Notes: generated from the sequence alone by a model not told the origin. Positions 27,590 through 39,001 are shown, counted from the first letter of the stretch. The stretch: 64,000 bases of DNA from Oreohelix idahoensis (GCA_024509875.1 JAMPIV010008043.1:464501-528500); one strand, 5' to 3'. Numbers and translations: made by a program.

Positions 27590-27700
27590 CAAACAGGTGA
27601 TTGGCCTGTTGTGCCTTTGCATGGCGGATGGGCTGCCTCCTTACGGCCTCCATGCAGGCCGCCCTCATCCATTTTCCGCCGGGCTTGGGACCGGCCTAGG
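27590..27700 (-). other. GC-rich 5' leader of LINE L2
   Basis: On the minus strand the leader contains CCTAGGCCGGTCCCAAGCCC and a complementary CCGCC/GGCGG pair, followed by GGAGGCCGTAAGGAGGC. It is much richer in GC than its flanks. It may be a structured 5' UTR; no function can be proven by eye. Confidence 0.45.
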
Positions 27701-27754
27701 CGGAGTTCATTTTGCAATATTAACGTGGGAAAATTGATAAAGGACGTCTGAGTT

Positions 27755-28430
27755 CATACGGGGCTGGTAACCTCAGCATATAAAATAATATATTCATGAA
27801 CCACCACTGCAATAGTTGGCGACTACTTCATCCAGGTTTCTAATAGAGAACAAAATGCAGAGGTAGTTCCAAGTTCTATATGGAGCAGGCAGTGGATGAT
27901 AAAAGAAATGATGTATATATTTATTATATTAACATTTTCAACCAATGCTAATTTATATGTAAACATGTTTTACATAATTGCGATGAGTGTTTACCGCTCA
28001 CTTGGACTAACATTAATGCTTAGAGAGAGTAAAACTCTGAGGCAGATGGAATGGTGGAATGAAAGGGAGGGACACCTCATTTTCGAGTCAGGAGTCCCAA
28101 TACTCAGTAGCGATATTTGTTTCTCTCTCATTTCATGAGAGTATTCGGTGGCACCAACTTGTGATACTAGTCTGTGGAACAAGTGTGCGATGTAAGTGGC
28201 CTTCAGGCAAAAAGAGACACCAACGTCAGACGGGTCTTGGAGGCGCTGGAGCATCTTCGTAAATACCCCACGATACTACGAGGGACGTGTTAAAGCCATC
28301 AGATGTGACCAGTGACGAGAGGAACCAGTCCATAACCTCCAAGGAACAAACAGCGATTGGAGCAGAAACCATCTTACTGGCAGCTAAGTACCCACTTAAA
28401 GCTGCGAAGTGAACTCTTAAAACAACTATT
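27755..28430 (+). repeat. Dispersed repeat family X, head II plus shared tail
   Basis: Plus-strand copy of the repeat at 7465-8165. The head has GGCTGGTAACC and GAACCACCACTGC, the middle AAAAGAAATGATGTA, the tail GGAGCAGAAACC, ACTGGCAGCTAAGTA and GCGAAGTGAACTC. It ends close to the truncated 5' LTR of element B. Confidence 0.6.
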
Positions 28431-28555
28431 TAAGAGCATAAGACCATCACCTGTGATGAAGCCGTAAGGCAAACATGTCCCTTGTTTATTTTCCAGTGTT
28501 AACTATAATCGATTATTAATTTTGTTATCGTATATATATATACGTATATATATAT

Positions 28556-28676
28556 AGTCTTATTTCTAAGACTGTGGTATTACTTGTAAGACCAGAACTC
28601 TTTACTGGCACCTGGATATCCATCTGCTAAGCCTTTTCTTACATAAATAAATAATGTTAAATAACCTCCCGCTACA
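28556..28676 (+). repeat. Truncated 5' LTR of element B (last ~120 bp)
   Basis: Matches 52446-52567 (blocks CTTATTTCTAAGACTG, TTACTTGTAAGACCAG and ACCTGGATATCCATCTG) with several substitutions. The left side ends abruptly in a TA-rich palindrome (28530-28555), so the promoter-bearing part of this LTR is lost. Confidence 0.82.
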
Positions 28677-28677
28677 G

Positions 28678-28697
28678 TGGGGTCTCGTCCGCGGGAT
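28678..28697 (+). promoter_or_regulatory. Primer-binding site of element B, tRNA-Pro-like
   Basis: Starts one base after the LTR end CTACA: TGGGGTCTCGTCCGCGGGAT. It resembles the tRNA-Pro primer site known from murine leukaemia virus, with small differences (from memory of the family, not checked by alignment). Confidence 0.6.
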
Positions 28698-28948
28698 ATC
28701 TTTGATATTCCAGAGCCAACTGTCTATTTCTGCTGTGTAGAAAATTTTTTTTTGTAAAAATTTTTTGGAAAGAGTTAACAAAGTAGGAAAACAAAATTTT
28801 TTTTAGGAGTTCCATTGAGTACAGATAAAGAAAGCGGTTTCATATATGGTGAAGTCAGTTTAATTAACTTTAATTTTAATTAAGTTAATAATATTGTAGT
28901 AATTTAGTTTGAGTAAGACAGCTTACCCTACTAGACTACAGATACATC

Positions 28949-30004
28949 ATGGCTGACTTGGTCAAGTTTAGGTCTGCCACACTGCAGGTGGGAAAAGAGC
29001 TTGGCATGAGTGGTGATGCTCTGGTCCAGTATGTCACGACGGAATGTGAAAAGTATATGGACAGAGAAGAAAAGAAATTGGAAGCAGAAAGAGCCCAGAA
29101 ATTTGAAGCAGAGAGAGAAGCCAAGAAATTAGAAGTAGAAGCAGAGACAGAAGCCAAGAAATTAGAAGTAGAAGCAGAGAGAGAAGCCAAGAAATTGGAA
29201 GAAGAGCAAGAAGCCAAGTAATTGGAAGAAGAGAGAGAAGCCAAGAAATTGGAAGCAGAGAGAGAAGCCAAGAAATTAGAAGCTGAGAGAGAAGAAAGAA
29301 GGTTACAAGCAGAGGCTGAGAGAGAAGAACGGAGGTTACAAGCAGAGAGAGACCATGAGCTGAAAATGAGACAGCTTGAACTTGAACTTCAGGCTGGGAC
29401 TAGCACCCATGGTAATCGCTCACCTCATTCTAAGAATAGCTCTTTTCAGAACATGGCAAATGGAGCCATGAGTTTCCACCTAGATCCCTTTATTGAAAAG
29501 GAGGACGCAATTGAGTCGTACCTGGATAGGTATGAAAGGCTAGCCTCTACATGTGGAATGGAAAAGGAAAAATGGAGTTTAAAGTTATCTCAGGGATTGA
29601 GAGGTATTGCATATAATGTGTTTCTGAAACTCCCCAAAGAAGATCAGGAAAATTATGAAATACTAAAGCAAGCCTTACTTATTCGTTATGAAAAGAACTC
29701 AGAGGCATATAGGAAGAAATTTAGAACTTCTAAACCTCTACCTGGAGAAACATATAACCAGTTCTCAGCTAGACTAGAAACGTATTTGTTGAAATGGAGT
29801 AGTTTAGGTAAGTATCAGAAAACCTATGAGTATCTGAAAGAAATGGTTATGTTAGTGCAAGTGAAAGATTCCATGTCTCAAGAAATGAGGAAATTCCTTA
29901 TGGAACAAAGAGCAGAAAGGCTGGAAGACATTTTGAAATGTGCAGAGAGATACCAAGCAGCAAAAGCTGAACTGGTAGGAACAAAAAGAAAGCAAGTAGA
30001 ATGA
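28949..30004 (+). pseudogene. gag: Gag of element B, one in-frame stop
   Basis: About 352 codons from MADLVKF, interrupted by TAA at 29219-29221 inside a lysine-rich repeat. Residues ~35-150 are tandem repeats of a short unit (KKLEAEREA, KKLEVEAE), a long charged helix. The capsid-like part follows: FHLDPFIEKEDAIESYLDRY, LKLSQGLRGIAYNVFLKLPK and YEKNSEAYRKKFRTSKPLPG, then MRKFLMEQRAERLEDILK. Past the stop at 30002 the same frame continues with a basic stretch and CQICKMSSH (nt ~30139), the first three ligands of a standard CCHC knuckle; the fourth position is not Cys in this frame. This differs from the motif in elements A and C. Confidence 0.8.
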
Positions 30005-30231
30005 TATAAGCCACCACCACAAAATACCAAGTTTGACCAGAAGGACCAACCGTACAGAAATAACCCAAGATTTGATAATAAGGACAAGAACCCTCAGACT
30101 CAGGAAAAGAAACCCTACAAACAGGGAGATAAGTGGTGCCAAATTTGTAAGATGAGCAGCCACAACACTGTAGATGTAAAAGGAAAACTCCTCATCACGC
30201 TACATGTTTAGCAACAGGGAATAGGACAGAT

Positions 30232-30717
30232 ATGATGGAACTGACAGGGAGTCAGAAAAGCCTCAGTCATCCCCCTGTGAGTGAACTCGTAACCGTGAAC
30301 GGCACTCGAATCATGTGTTTATATGATACTGGCCTGGATTTTGACTCAGTTGTGAGTTCAACCCTAGTGCACCCTGATCAACGTACCACAGAGACCGTGG
30401 AAATACAAGGGGCAACCAAGGGAACAGCAACCATGACACTTCATATAGCTAAGATCAATGTGAAATCTCGCTACGTGGAAGGAGCGATAACAGCCGCAGT
30501 GATAGATGACCCTATATACCCGCTGATATTGGGATGTAGGTATGTATTTTTGGATGACCCAGTAAAACCTGTTGTCATGGCAGCAGTCCAGACCAGGTCG
30601 AGCACCAAAAGAGAGAAAGAAATTCCTAACAATATTCAGCCAGAGCAGATGAAAAAGGCTCAAACAGAAGATAACACATTTGAAGCCTTGTTTTGGCAAA
30701 TTGCCAAAGGCCCATAA
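30232..30717 (+). pseudogene. pol: Aspartic protease region of element B pol
   Basis: The frame carries MCLYDTGLDFDSVV (active-site DTG, nt ~30315) and YPLILGCRYVFLD (flap/ILG-like element), consistent with a retropepsin-type protease that would cut the polyprotein. It continues into a linker with IPNNIQPEQMKKAQTED and stops at 30717; integrase resumes in the next frame from 30680, so a one-base frameshift separates them. Confidence 0.72.
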
Positions 30718-31445
30718 CCCTCCAGAGAAAGGAGACTTGTATATGAAAAATGGACTACTGTATAGAAAAGCTGGTACAGAACCTCAAGGCCATGGACAGC
30801 TGGTAGTGCCAAAATCATACAGGGAGAAAGTTCTGGAGCTAGCACATGCTATTCCATTTAGTGGACACATGGGAATTGGTGCCACAAGTCAACGGATAGC
30901 TTGTCACTATTACTGGCCAGGGATCACGGAAGATATAGAACGATATGTGAAATCTTGTCCAGAGTGTCAACGTGTAGCCCCGAAGCATAGGACTGCACCA
31001 GCAACTCTAGGAGAAATGCCAATCATGGGTACTCCATTCGAGAGAGTTGCACTGGATATTGTTGGACCCCTCACTAGGACTAAGAGAAGGAATAGTTATA
31101 TCTTAACTCTGGTTGATACATGCTCTATGTGGGGAGAGGCCGTAGCCAAGTCATCTATAGATTCTAAGCATGTGGCAGAGGCACTGTTGACAATATTCAC
31201 CAGGTTAGGGTTCCCACATCAAATATTGACTGACAATGGTTCTCAGTTCAAGGGAAAGCTAACCCAAGAAGTGTTCCGGATATTTCAAGCCAGACATTAT
31301 CATTGCTCTCCTTATCACCCACAAGGAAATTGTCAAGTCGAGCGGTTTAATGGTACGCTCATTTCTATTCTCAGAAAGCTGGCAAGTGAAAAACCTGAAA
31401 CTTGGGATGTATACTTACCCGCTGCATTATTTGCATATCGGGAAG
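30680..31445 (+). pseudogene. pol: Integrase of element B, N-terminal and core part, cut by element C
   Basis: HHCC zinc region: LELAHAIPFSGHMG and VKSCPECQRV. Core: ERVALDIVGP, ILTDNGSQF and PQGNCQVERFNG, with D-35-E spacing. The coding sequence is interrupted at codon level after LFAYRE by the LTR of element C at 31446. The homologous continuation begins at 40025 just beyond element C. It would join cDNA into host DNA. It lies upstream of RT, the Gmr1-like order. Confidence 0.85.
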
Positions 31446-32505
31446 TGTTGAGGATTGTTTCATGCTGCAGCATGGAGCGGTCCTCAAATGAATATATATT
31501 ATCGACCGATGTCGAGGATTGGTGTGTGTGGTGCAGGCATTTGGATTTGGACGTCGATCCGAATGATTGCACCATCAAACACCTTGACTAAATATACATT
31601 GGCGACATAGTACGCATATCTCTATGCATGACGCGTGGGGCATAAAAACGTCAGTTGAGTTGTGGGCTTTGACCCTGATGGAAGTGTTCGTAATGTGAGG
31701 CCCAGCTACTTTGGATTGTGTGGCCTAGCCACTTTATATACTGTTTTACCCCGTCTTACGGCAGTTCTCCTCATATACTTATATATATATTGTGTGGTCT
31801 AACCACTTGGGAAAGTGGGACATAGTCACTGAATTCATATGTGTCGCTCATAAGCTAAATTGAGCATTATATTCGTGGATTGAAAACGTAAGTCGTGTAT
31901 TCTTAGCGCAGTTTAATTTAGAGGGCAGATTAGCCTGGCGTGATATGCCAAATTAAAGGAACTGACCGTTACTCAGAGATATAGAATCATTGCACTCTTC
32001 GTAGATGAAGGAACTCTTGCAACAAGCATATAGACTATTGTATTGAACCATGTCTTTAATGTCGTGCTGACTAATCATGGGAGAGAGATTATTTATTAAA
32101 TTTTAAAGTCGTCAACTGCTGGTCTCTTACTTCATTGACATATTTGAGTTCGATTATAAACTGTTACATGTAACCATAATGACCAGTGACCTTAATACCC
32201 GAGCACACTGCCTCACACGGGTAATAAGATATTAATGCAAGAAGATAACCAAGGTCAGTCAGGTATAAAGGGATTTTAATACGAAGCATGTGCAGGGACT
32301 GACACATCCCAGGGGTTAACATTGGAAATAACGATACTGGTGCACGAATACGGAATCTGTGTAAAAATGTATAAAAGAACCTGAGGACTGGGACTGGTAA
32401 TATAAGAGACATATATCATATAACATATTAAATATCTTCAACATTCTGGTGTCAGACGTCCAGTAAAGAAGAAGCCTTAACATTTGGCATCAGAAGTCCT
32501 CTACA
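31446..32505 (+). repeat. 5' LTR of element C (1060 bp)
   Basis: Direct repeat of 39002-40019. By eye it differs by under two dozen substitutions plus three indels, the largest a ~45-bp stretch at ~31740-31785 absent from the 3' copy. A PBS-like motif occurs twice near its right end (32447, 32485). Confidence 0.93.
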
Positions 32506-33689
32506 TATTGGTGTCAGAAAGTGTTCAGATTTCGTGGATGCAACCATTCCCCTCTCAAGTATTGAAGGAAAATCAAACCAACGATAGTACTTTGTGTCTG
32601 AATTTTCATTCATGGCAAACTGGCAACGCTAATGCGCATGTCAAGATATTACGTCACGGTATCAATGCCGTCAAGACAAGTAGACAACACGTCCTGAAAG
32701 AATCCTGTTTCAACTAATACCAGAGACTGAACGTTTGAAGATAACCATTTTCGTCAACTACCTGAAGCTGTACTGTTGGAAGAGCACAGTTTTATCAAAG
32801 ACTTCAAACCGCAACGCAGACCGTTATTCAAAGTTCGCTCATTTGCTGTCAAACGGTCGTGGTCAAGTTCAAGGTCGTCTATCAATAGATCAACAGCTGA
32901 CTGGTTCTGTTGTAACTAAGGCGTAGATGTACATCCTTGCATGTATTTCTCAGGACTAAGGGACAGATATTAAGATAAGTTCTTGATTTTAGCAAAGCGC
33001 CTGATTTATTTCGTACTGTCCATGAACTATCCTTGGTCTACAGTCTATCGTTAATTTGCTTCCTTTCTTACTAATCATTTGTGTATTCCCCTATCATATT
33101 TCTATGTATATTCGTAAATCTGTGGGAAGGTAGGTAAAAGGGCTTATTATTGCTTCTGATTTCCGTTGGAAAACTCAAGCAATTTTAACGACTGTTAGAA
33201 TTAATGCATGTATTCGCTGACTGAAGATCTAACTTTTAGTTAGGACATGAAATGACTGAAGCTTCAGTTCGCAATACATCCATATTTCTGTGTACTTAGC
33301 TGTTACGTCACGTATTGACGTCATCTTAATTTACATAGCCTAATTTCAGTAGTGTTTACAATTGTTTTCGTTTGTTATCTACAACTCCTCTGTCTAACTG
33401 TTATTTAAAGATGACTAGTCTTGTTTATTCTTTGTAATGTTATTTATTTACTTTCTTTGCTATTAATTGCTACGTCTGTGTCTATCTTATTTATTTTATA
33501 TTCGTAAAGTAGTGTCGAGTAACTGTGAATATTATTTCATTGTATTTCATTACTTGTTCTTTCCATTGTCGATTGTATATTGTCACTGGTACTTGTCCTG
33601 TTTTGTTATTTATAGATATATGCACATAACCTATTGAGTTCTATATATTCCAGGACATATTAGATTCTATTGGAATACTACCTAGGAAA
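32506..33689 (+). other. Primer site and long 5' leader of element C
   Basis: TTGGTGTCAGAAAGTG at 32508-32523 directly follows the LTR, the expected place for tRNA priming; the tRNA was not identified. The remaining ~1.1 kb has no gene and would be the packaged RNA leader. Confidence 0.6.
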
Positions 33690-35225
33690 ATGTCAACAAT
33701 GGAAGAGTTTATTAATATCGGCAAAAGTTTGGGAAAATCTGCAGCCGAACTGGAAATTTATGCAGAGACAAAATATCAAGAATATTTATCTCGTCTTGAG
33801 CGTATGGAACAACGCGAGGCTGTTAAACGAGCAGAAGAACTTAGGAGGTTAGAATTAGCCAAAGAAAGAGACCTTAAGGAAAAAGAATTGGCTCAACAAG
33901 ATAAAGAAAGAGAACTAGAAAAGGAAAAAATGGAGGTAAGAAGAATGGAACTTCGTGAACTAGATCAAGCCCATAGAAATGCCATGGAGCTTGAATCATT
34001 ACGACTTAATGCTGAAAAGGAAAAGGTGTTAGAATTGGCTAAATTGCAGTCTGAACAGGCTAAATCTTCAGCTAGTACAAATGTTTTCCATCCGAAGCTG
34101 AAGATGCCTAATTTTGATCAGACTCGTGATTGTATTGATTCTTTTTTGTCTAGATTCATCATGAAGGTTACTGCTTTGAATATACCAAAGGAGAGATGGA
34201 GCAGTCTTATACTTGATTTTTTGACTGGTGACTCACTCCAATGTTTCATGAGTCCAGATGAAAAAAGTAGAAATGATTTCGACGTCGTAAAAGAGGTACT
34301 ACTTAGACGTTTCCAGTTAACGGAGTCTGGATTTAGAGATCGTTTTCATACGGCTAAGCCAAGTAAAGATGCTGATTTTGGTGAATTCATCGCATCGATT
34401 AAGCACTTTTTTAGCAGATGGGTTGATCTTTCTAGCATCAATAAAACTTATGAAGGTCTCATTGATCTTATGCTGAGAGATAAGGTTTTATCATCATGCA
34501 GTAGTGAGTTAGAATCTTTTTTCCAGGAAAGGCACCCTACATCTATTGATGAGTACGAAAAATTCGGGAGACAATACGTAACCGCACATCCGAATAAAGA
34601 TATTCACAGCTCCTCTATTCGAGATCCTTTGCCCGCGTGCTCAGCAAACCATGATCACAGACCTCGTTCTAAGAGCGTTGATGGACGCTATCATTCAGAT
34701 TGTTATCAATCGGATAGAGGTTTTTATAACTTCCGGCGTCATCGCTCTCCGTCAAATTATAGACGAGACTGGAGAGGGTACTCACCTCATGATCGTGGCT
34801 ACCACAAAGGCAGGGATTATGATGATTCACATCATAAAGGTTACGGGAGACAAAGATCATCTTATGGAGGTGATTCAAGGAATGATAATTCATATAATTT
34901 TTACTATAGCAAGAAAAAATTTTCTAATAAGAATAGAAATCATGTCAGATCTCCATCAAGAGATAAATGCAAACATAGACATGCAAATAACTGCACTGTC
35001 AATAAGGACAAAGGTAATGATGGTAATGAGCATGCAAATGCATGTACCGTGGTTATTGATGCTTGTTATGAGTGTCAAACACGACACGCATCTGATTCTA
35101 AAATAAAACTTCAATGTGGTCATATTATGCCTACCATGTCTGCATGGGTTATCTTACATTCCATCCAGGTATGTTATATGGAAAAAAGAACAAGTTTTGA
35201 GGGATACCGGATCTTCAACGGTTGA
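33690..35225 (+). CDS. gag: Gag of element C
   Basis: 511 codons, uninterrupted. N-terminus MSTMEEFINIGKSLGKSAAE, then ~100 residues of Glu/Lys/Arg/Leu-rich helix (RELEKEKMEVRRMELRELD). Capsid-like region: PKLKMPNFDQTRDCIDSFLS, LILDFLTGDSLQCFM, VLLRRFQLTESGFRDRF and FGEFIASIKHFFSRWVDLS. The C-terminal third is basic and rich in Arg, Tyr, His, Ser and Asp. Near the end a Cys/His motif at nt 35064-35123 has the spacing C-x2-C-x13-C-x-H, identical to element A and unlike the standard retroviral knuckle. The start was chosen as the first Met after the leader and gives the helix-capsid order seen in the other copies. The final ~110 nt overlap pol. Confidence 0.85.
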   Translation: MSTMEEFINIGKSLGKSAAELEIYAETKYQEYLSRLERMEQREAVKRAEELRRLELAKERDLKEKELAQQDKERELEKEKMEVRRMELRELDQAHRNAMELESLRLNAEKEKVLELAKLQSEQAKSSASTNVFHPKLKMPNFDQTRDCIDSFLSRFIMKVTALNIPKERWSSLILDFLTGDSLQCFMSPDEKSRNDFDVVKEVLLRRFQLTESGFRDRFHTAKPSKDADFGEFIASIKHFFSRWVDLSSINKTYEGLIDLMLRDKVLSSCSSELESFFQERHPTSIDEYEKFGRQYVTAHPNKDIHSSSIRDPLPACSANHDHRPRSKSVDGRYHSDCYQSDRGFYNFRRHRSPSNYRRDWRGYSPHDRGYHKGRDYDDSHHKGYGRQRSSYGGDSRNDNSYNFYYSKKKFSNKNRNHVRSPSRDKCKHRHANNCTVNKDKGNDGNEHANACTVVIDACYECQTRHASDSKIKLQCGHIMPTMSAWVILHSIQVCYMEKRTSFEGYRIFNG

Positions 35226-38200
35226 GATAAAGCACTCGCTTATCGAGCCTTCTGCTTTTACAGGCAAATCCGTAAAATGCGTCACTTTTGGAGAGACTAT
35301 AGAAAGTTCTCCAGTGGCACGAGTGTATATCGATACACCTTTCTACACAGGCACTGTTTATGTCTGCGGATTGAAATCATCTGTAGTTGAGATAATTATC
35401 GGAAACATACCAGGAGTAAAAGATTGCACTCCTGAGGAGATTGCAATGTGGGTTGATTCTCACCCACAGGTGGCAAATGCTGTTGTAACTAGAGGGCAAC
35501 AGTTAGCTACGGATATGGCTATACCACCGGCTCCAATAATAGATACAATTATGTCTCAGGTCGATACCGTAACACCTTCTGTTTTTGGAGAAAAACAGAA
35601 AAACGATCCAACGTTGAAAAGACTATTTGATTTAGCAAATCAAAAAGTTACCAAATATACGGGTTCTTCTAAACATTGGTTTAGTATAAAAAAATCAATA
35701 CTGACTAGATACTTTGATAATGGTAAATCGATTATACATCAAGTTGTAGTGCCGAAAGAGTACAGACCATTGGTCCTACAAACAGGTCATGACTCCCCTA
35801 TGGCTGGTCATATGGGGATCAAAAGAACATTGTTTCGGATTACGTCACAATTTTATTGGCCTGGAGTAAACAAAGATACAAAATTGTACTGTCGATCTTG
35901 TACGACATGTCAAGGTATTGCACGTAAGGGCAGGTTCCACACAACACCCTTACAAATTACGGACGTACCTGAAAGACCTTTCAAAAAAATAGCAATAGAT
36001 ATAGTAGGTCCTTTTTCTATTCCATCAAACAATGGATTTAGGTATATCTTGACGTGCATAGATCTTTGCACACGATGGCCTGAAGCCATAGCTTTAAAGA
36101 CCATCACGACTGCATCTGTATGCGATGCATTATTTTCAATATTTTGTCGGGTTGGTTTCCCAGAGGACATTTTGTCAGATCAAGGATCACAATTTACGTC
36201 CAATATTATGAAAGATTTGGAGTCCATGTTATCTGTACACCACTCATTTTGTAGTGCTTATAGGCCACAATCAAACGGGGTTTGTGAGCGCTATAACGGT
36301 ACATTGAAACAGATACTTGCAAAAATCACTGAGGAATGCCCTCGTGATTGGGACCGTCTACTTCCGGCGGCCTTATTTGCATTTCGAGAAGTACCGCAAG
36401 AAAGTACGGGCTTTTCCCCGTTCGAATTGGTCTATGGTTCGAATCCCCGCGGACCTATGATGATACTGAAAGATTTGTTGGTTGGAGCATCAGTTGACAC
36501 ACCCACTCGAAACAGCTATGAGTTGGTCATTGATCTCCGACAGCGAATAATTGATGCATGCACTTATGCATCTCAGAGTATCAAATCTGCGACTCAAAGA
36601 TCTAGGTTACTACATAATCAGAAAAGAACACTAAGATTTTTTAATCCAGGTGAAAAAGTATGGTTATTACTACCTCAAAATGACAACAAACTACTAATAT
36701 CATCTTCTTCTTCTTCTTCTTCCGTCCTTAGCCACCGACCGACAAAGCAGTCCGTAGCCAGCACGCCTAGTGGCGTTTTAGGGCAACAAGAAACTAATTG
36801 TTGTTCCGTTACGCCTAGTGGCATTTATTGGTACAACATAAAATTAATTGTTGTTTCCGTAATCAGAGTGGCTGGCACGCGGGTGATCATCCCACTGTGC
36901 CCGAACTTGCCCTCATGTGTACTCTCCTTCTGCCACTATAAAACCTTCACACTTTCGAGACGTCGGCCCAGCCAAAAATGCCTCGGGACCCGTAGGTCCG
37001 AGGAAAAGAGCAAATTCTGGGACAGACACAGCACCTTGCACTGCCTCTACTTCACTGGGAGGACCCGACAAACAGGACCACACACAGCCTCGAGAGGACA
37101 AAGATCGCCTGAAGAATACTAATATCATGGCAAGGTCCATTTGACATTATTAAACGGGTCACTGATGTCGATTATTCTGTGAATGTAAGAGGCAGAATAA
37201 AAACTTTTCATATCAACATGTTAAAGTTAGCAGTAGAAAGACCTCAAGAGTTAATCCCCGTCATTAACTCTATTGACGATTCTTCACATCAATCTGCTTC
37301 TTTTGCAGTGGTTCATGAGGAAGATAGTACGTCACCTATTCCTTTACACTTCAAATTGCCTTCTTTAAAATCTATGGAATCTTGGGAAGATGTGACTATT
37401 TCCGCTTCATTATCTTCTACTCAACAATGTCAGATAAGAGATATTCTCGTATCTTTTGATGATGTTCTGACAGATCTTCCTGGTCGAACATCACTTATCT
37501 CACATGACATCACACTCACTGACTATCGTCCTATTAAACTTAGACCTTATCCTATATCGTTACACAAAAAAGATAAGGTTGAAAAGGAATTAAAAGAGAT
37601 GATACGCTTAGGGTTTATATCTCCGTCGGAATCACCATATGCATTTCCGATGGTGATTATCAAAAAGAAGGATGATTCCTTGCGCATATGTATTGATTTC
37701 AGGCGACTGAACAGTATTACAGTGACAGACGCCGAACCAATGCATTTATTAGAAGATCTTCTCTCTCAGGTGTCTAATGCTACTTACTTTAGTAAATTGG
37801 ACTTATCAAAAGGCTATTGGCAAATTCCACTTGCTGATCATGCCAAACCATTCACAGCTTTCACTACTCCATTTGGTCTTTACCAATGGAATTACATGTG
37901 TTTCGGTTTAGTAAACGCACCTGCGACTTTTGTGCGCATGATGCGCCGCTTTCTCGGCGATAGGAAAGATGTCATCACGTACATCGATGACATCTGCCTA
38001 TTTCACGATTCGTGGGAAGACCACATCGATGGTTTAACTTCCCTTCTTCATACTTTACGAGAACACGGATTGACTGTGCGACCTTCAAAGGTCCAAATTG
38101 GTTGTCGGGAAATTTCTTTCCTTGGTCACCGCATAGGTAACCACAAACTATATCCCGATGACAATACAGTCAAGTGAATTTTAGACATTTCCACTCCATC

Positions 38201-38801
38201 AACAAAAAAACAGGTCAGGAGTATTTTAGGATTAATTAATTATTACCATAAATTCATCCCGCACTTCTTGCAAATATCTACTCCTTTGTCCTCACTGTTG
38301 ACTAAGGGTCGTCCAAATAAGATTCGTTAAAATCAAGATTGCGAGAGCGCTTTGGTAAATATTAAGAAATTATTTTCAAAAACACCTATTCTGTTATTAC
38401 CAAATCTAACTAATCCATTTACAATTCAAACAGACGCATCCAGTATCGGAATTGGTGGGTGTTTGTTGCAATGGTACGAGGAAAAACTCCATCCTTGTTT
38501 CTTCGTATCACGCAAACTAACATCAGCTGAACAGAAATATGCGACTAGGGAACGTGAGCTGTTGTCTGTGGTGTGGTGCCTCGAGAAGTTATCAAGATAC
38601 CTCATCGGCACTCATTTCTACATCCAGACCGACCACAGCCCCCTTACTTTCATCACATCTAGAACGATACGTAATTCCAGAATTCATAGATGGTACCTAC
38701 TGTTACAGGAATTCTCGTTTACGATTCTACCGATTGCTGGATCAGACAACAACCTAGCAGATATATTATCTCGCAACTTTTGTGAAAAGAAAATGAATTA
38801 A
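35116..38801 (+). pseudogene. pol: Pol of element C: protease-integrase-RT-RNase H, three breaks
   Basis: Frame +1 relative to gag. Protease: LRDTGSSTVEI (nt ~35195). Integrase: GHMGIKRTLF, CRSCTTCQG, AIDIVGPF, LSDQGSQF and SNGVCERYNG with D-35-E. The GPY/F module is split by a 413-bp insertion (36704-37116) and resumes at ~37129 with QGPFDII. RT follows: LDLSKGYWQ, FGLVNAPATF and YIDDICLF at ~37980. Stops at 38175-38177 (TGA) and 38327-38329 (TAA) break the RT/RNase H connection. RNase H at ~38420-38770: QTDASSIGIGG, RERELLSVVW, IQTDHSPL and NNLADILSR. The enzymes are gypsy-like but ordered as in copia. The element cannot make a full Pol now; the insertion and both stops are local and recent-looking. 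Confidence 0.87.
36704..37116 (-). mobile_element. 413-bp SINE-like insert with LINE L1-type tail in element C pol
   Basis: Flanked by a 12-bp duplication TACTAATATCAT (36692-36703 and 37117-37128). The left edge is a TTC run, then CCTTAGCCACCGACCG and CACGCCTAGTGGCG, which match the 3' end of LINE L1 at 62815-62885, so its 3' end faces left (minus orientation). A ~50-bp internal block containing ACGCCTAGTGGCATTTA and AATTAATTGTTG recurs. The right (5') half is unrelated to L1 and stays open for ~75 codons on the minus strand, with no family recognised. Confidence 0.82.
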
Positions 38802-38983
38802 CTCTTTAGTTACCATTTGACAGAGTGTTAAGAATGTGTATTCTGAAACTTGTTGGAGTATTCATTAACTATTATGATTATGATTATATAAATATGTATA
38901 TATATAGATATTACTAATACTCACATGCTGTAGAAGACTTACTTCTTGTCCACCATTCTCACACGTGCCACATGTGTCACGTT

Positions 38984-38999
38984 TGGGAGTGAGGGGGAT
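38984..38999 (+). promoter_or_regulatory. Polypurine tract of element C
   Basis: TGGGAGTGAGGGGGAT directly precedes the 3' LTR start, the expected plus-strand primer. Confidence 0.65.
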
Positions 39000-39001
39000 G
39001 A

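Larger units (their letters stand above)
20763..27700 (-). mobile_element. LINE L2 (endonuclease-RT type), split by two insertions
   Basis: Minus-strand element whose 3' end is a TAAG-type tail at 20763-20777 and whose 5' leader is GC-rich and ends near 27700. Coding order on the minus strand: apurinic-type endonuclease (27580-26729), linker (~26728-26380 and ~22770-22395), RT (~22140-21510) and RT C-terminus (~21345-20856). Interruptions: an R2-type element in the opposite direction (~22770-26350) and a 153-bp insert at 21355-21507. No RNase H domain was seen. Confidence 0.85.

Noticed and set aside
36913..37140. 75-codon overlapping plus/minus frames at 36913-37144 as genes
   Set aside because: They lie in the SINE-like insert and extend into the target duplication; recorded only as an open head, not as a gene.
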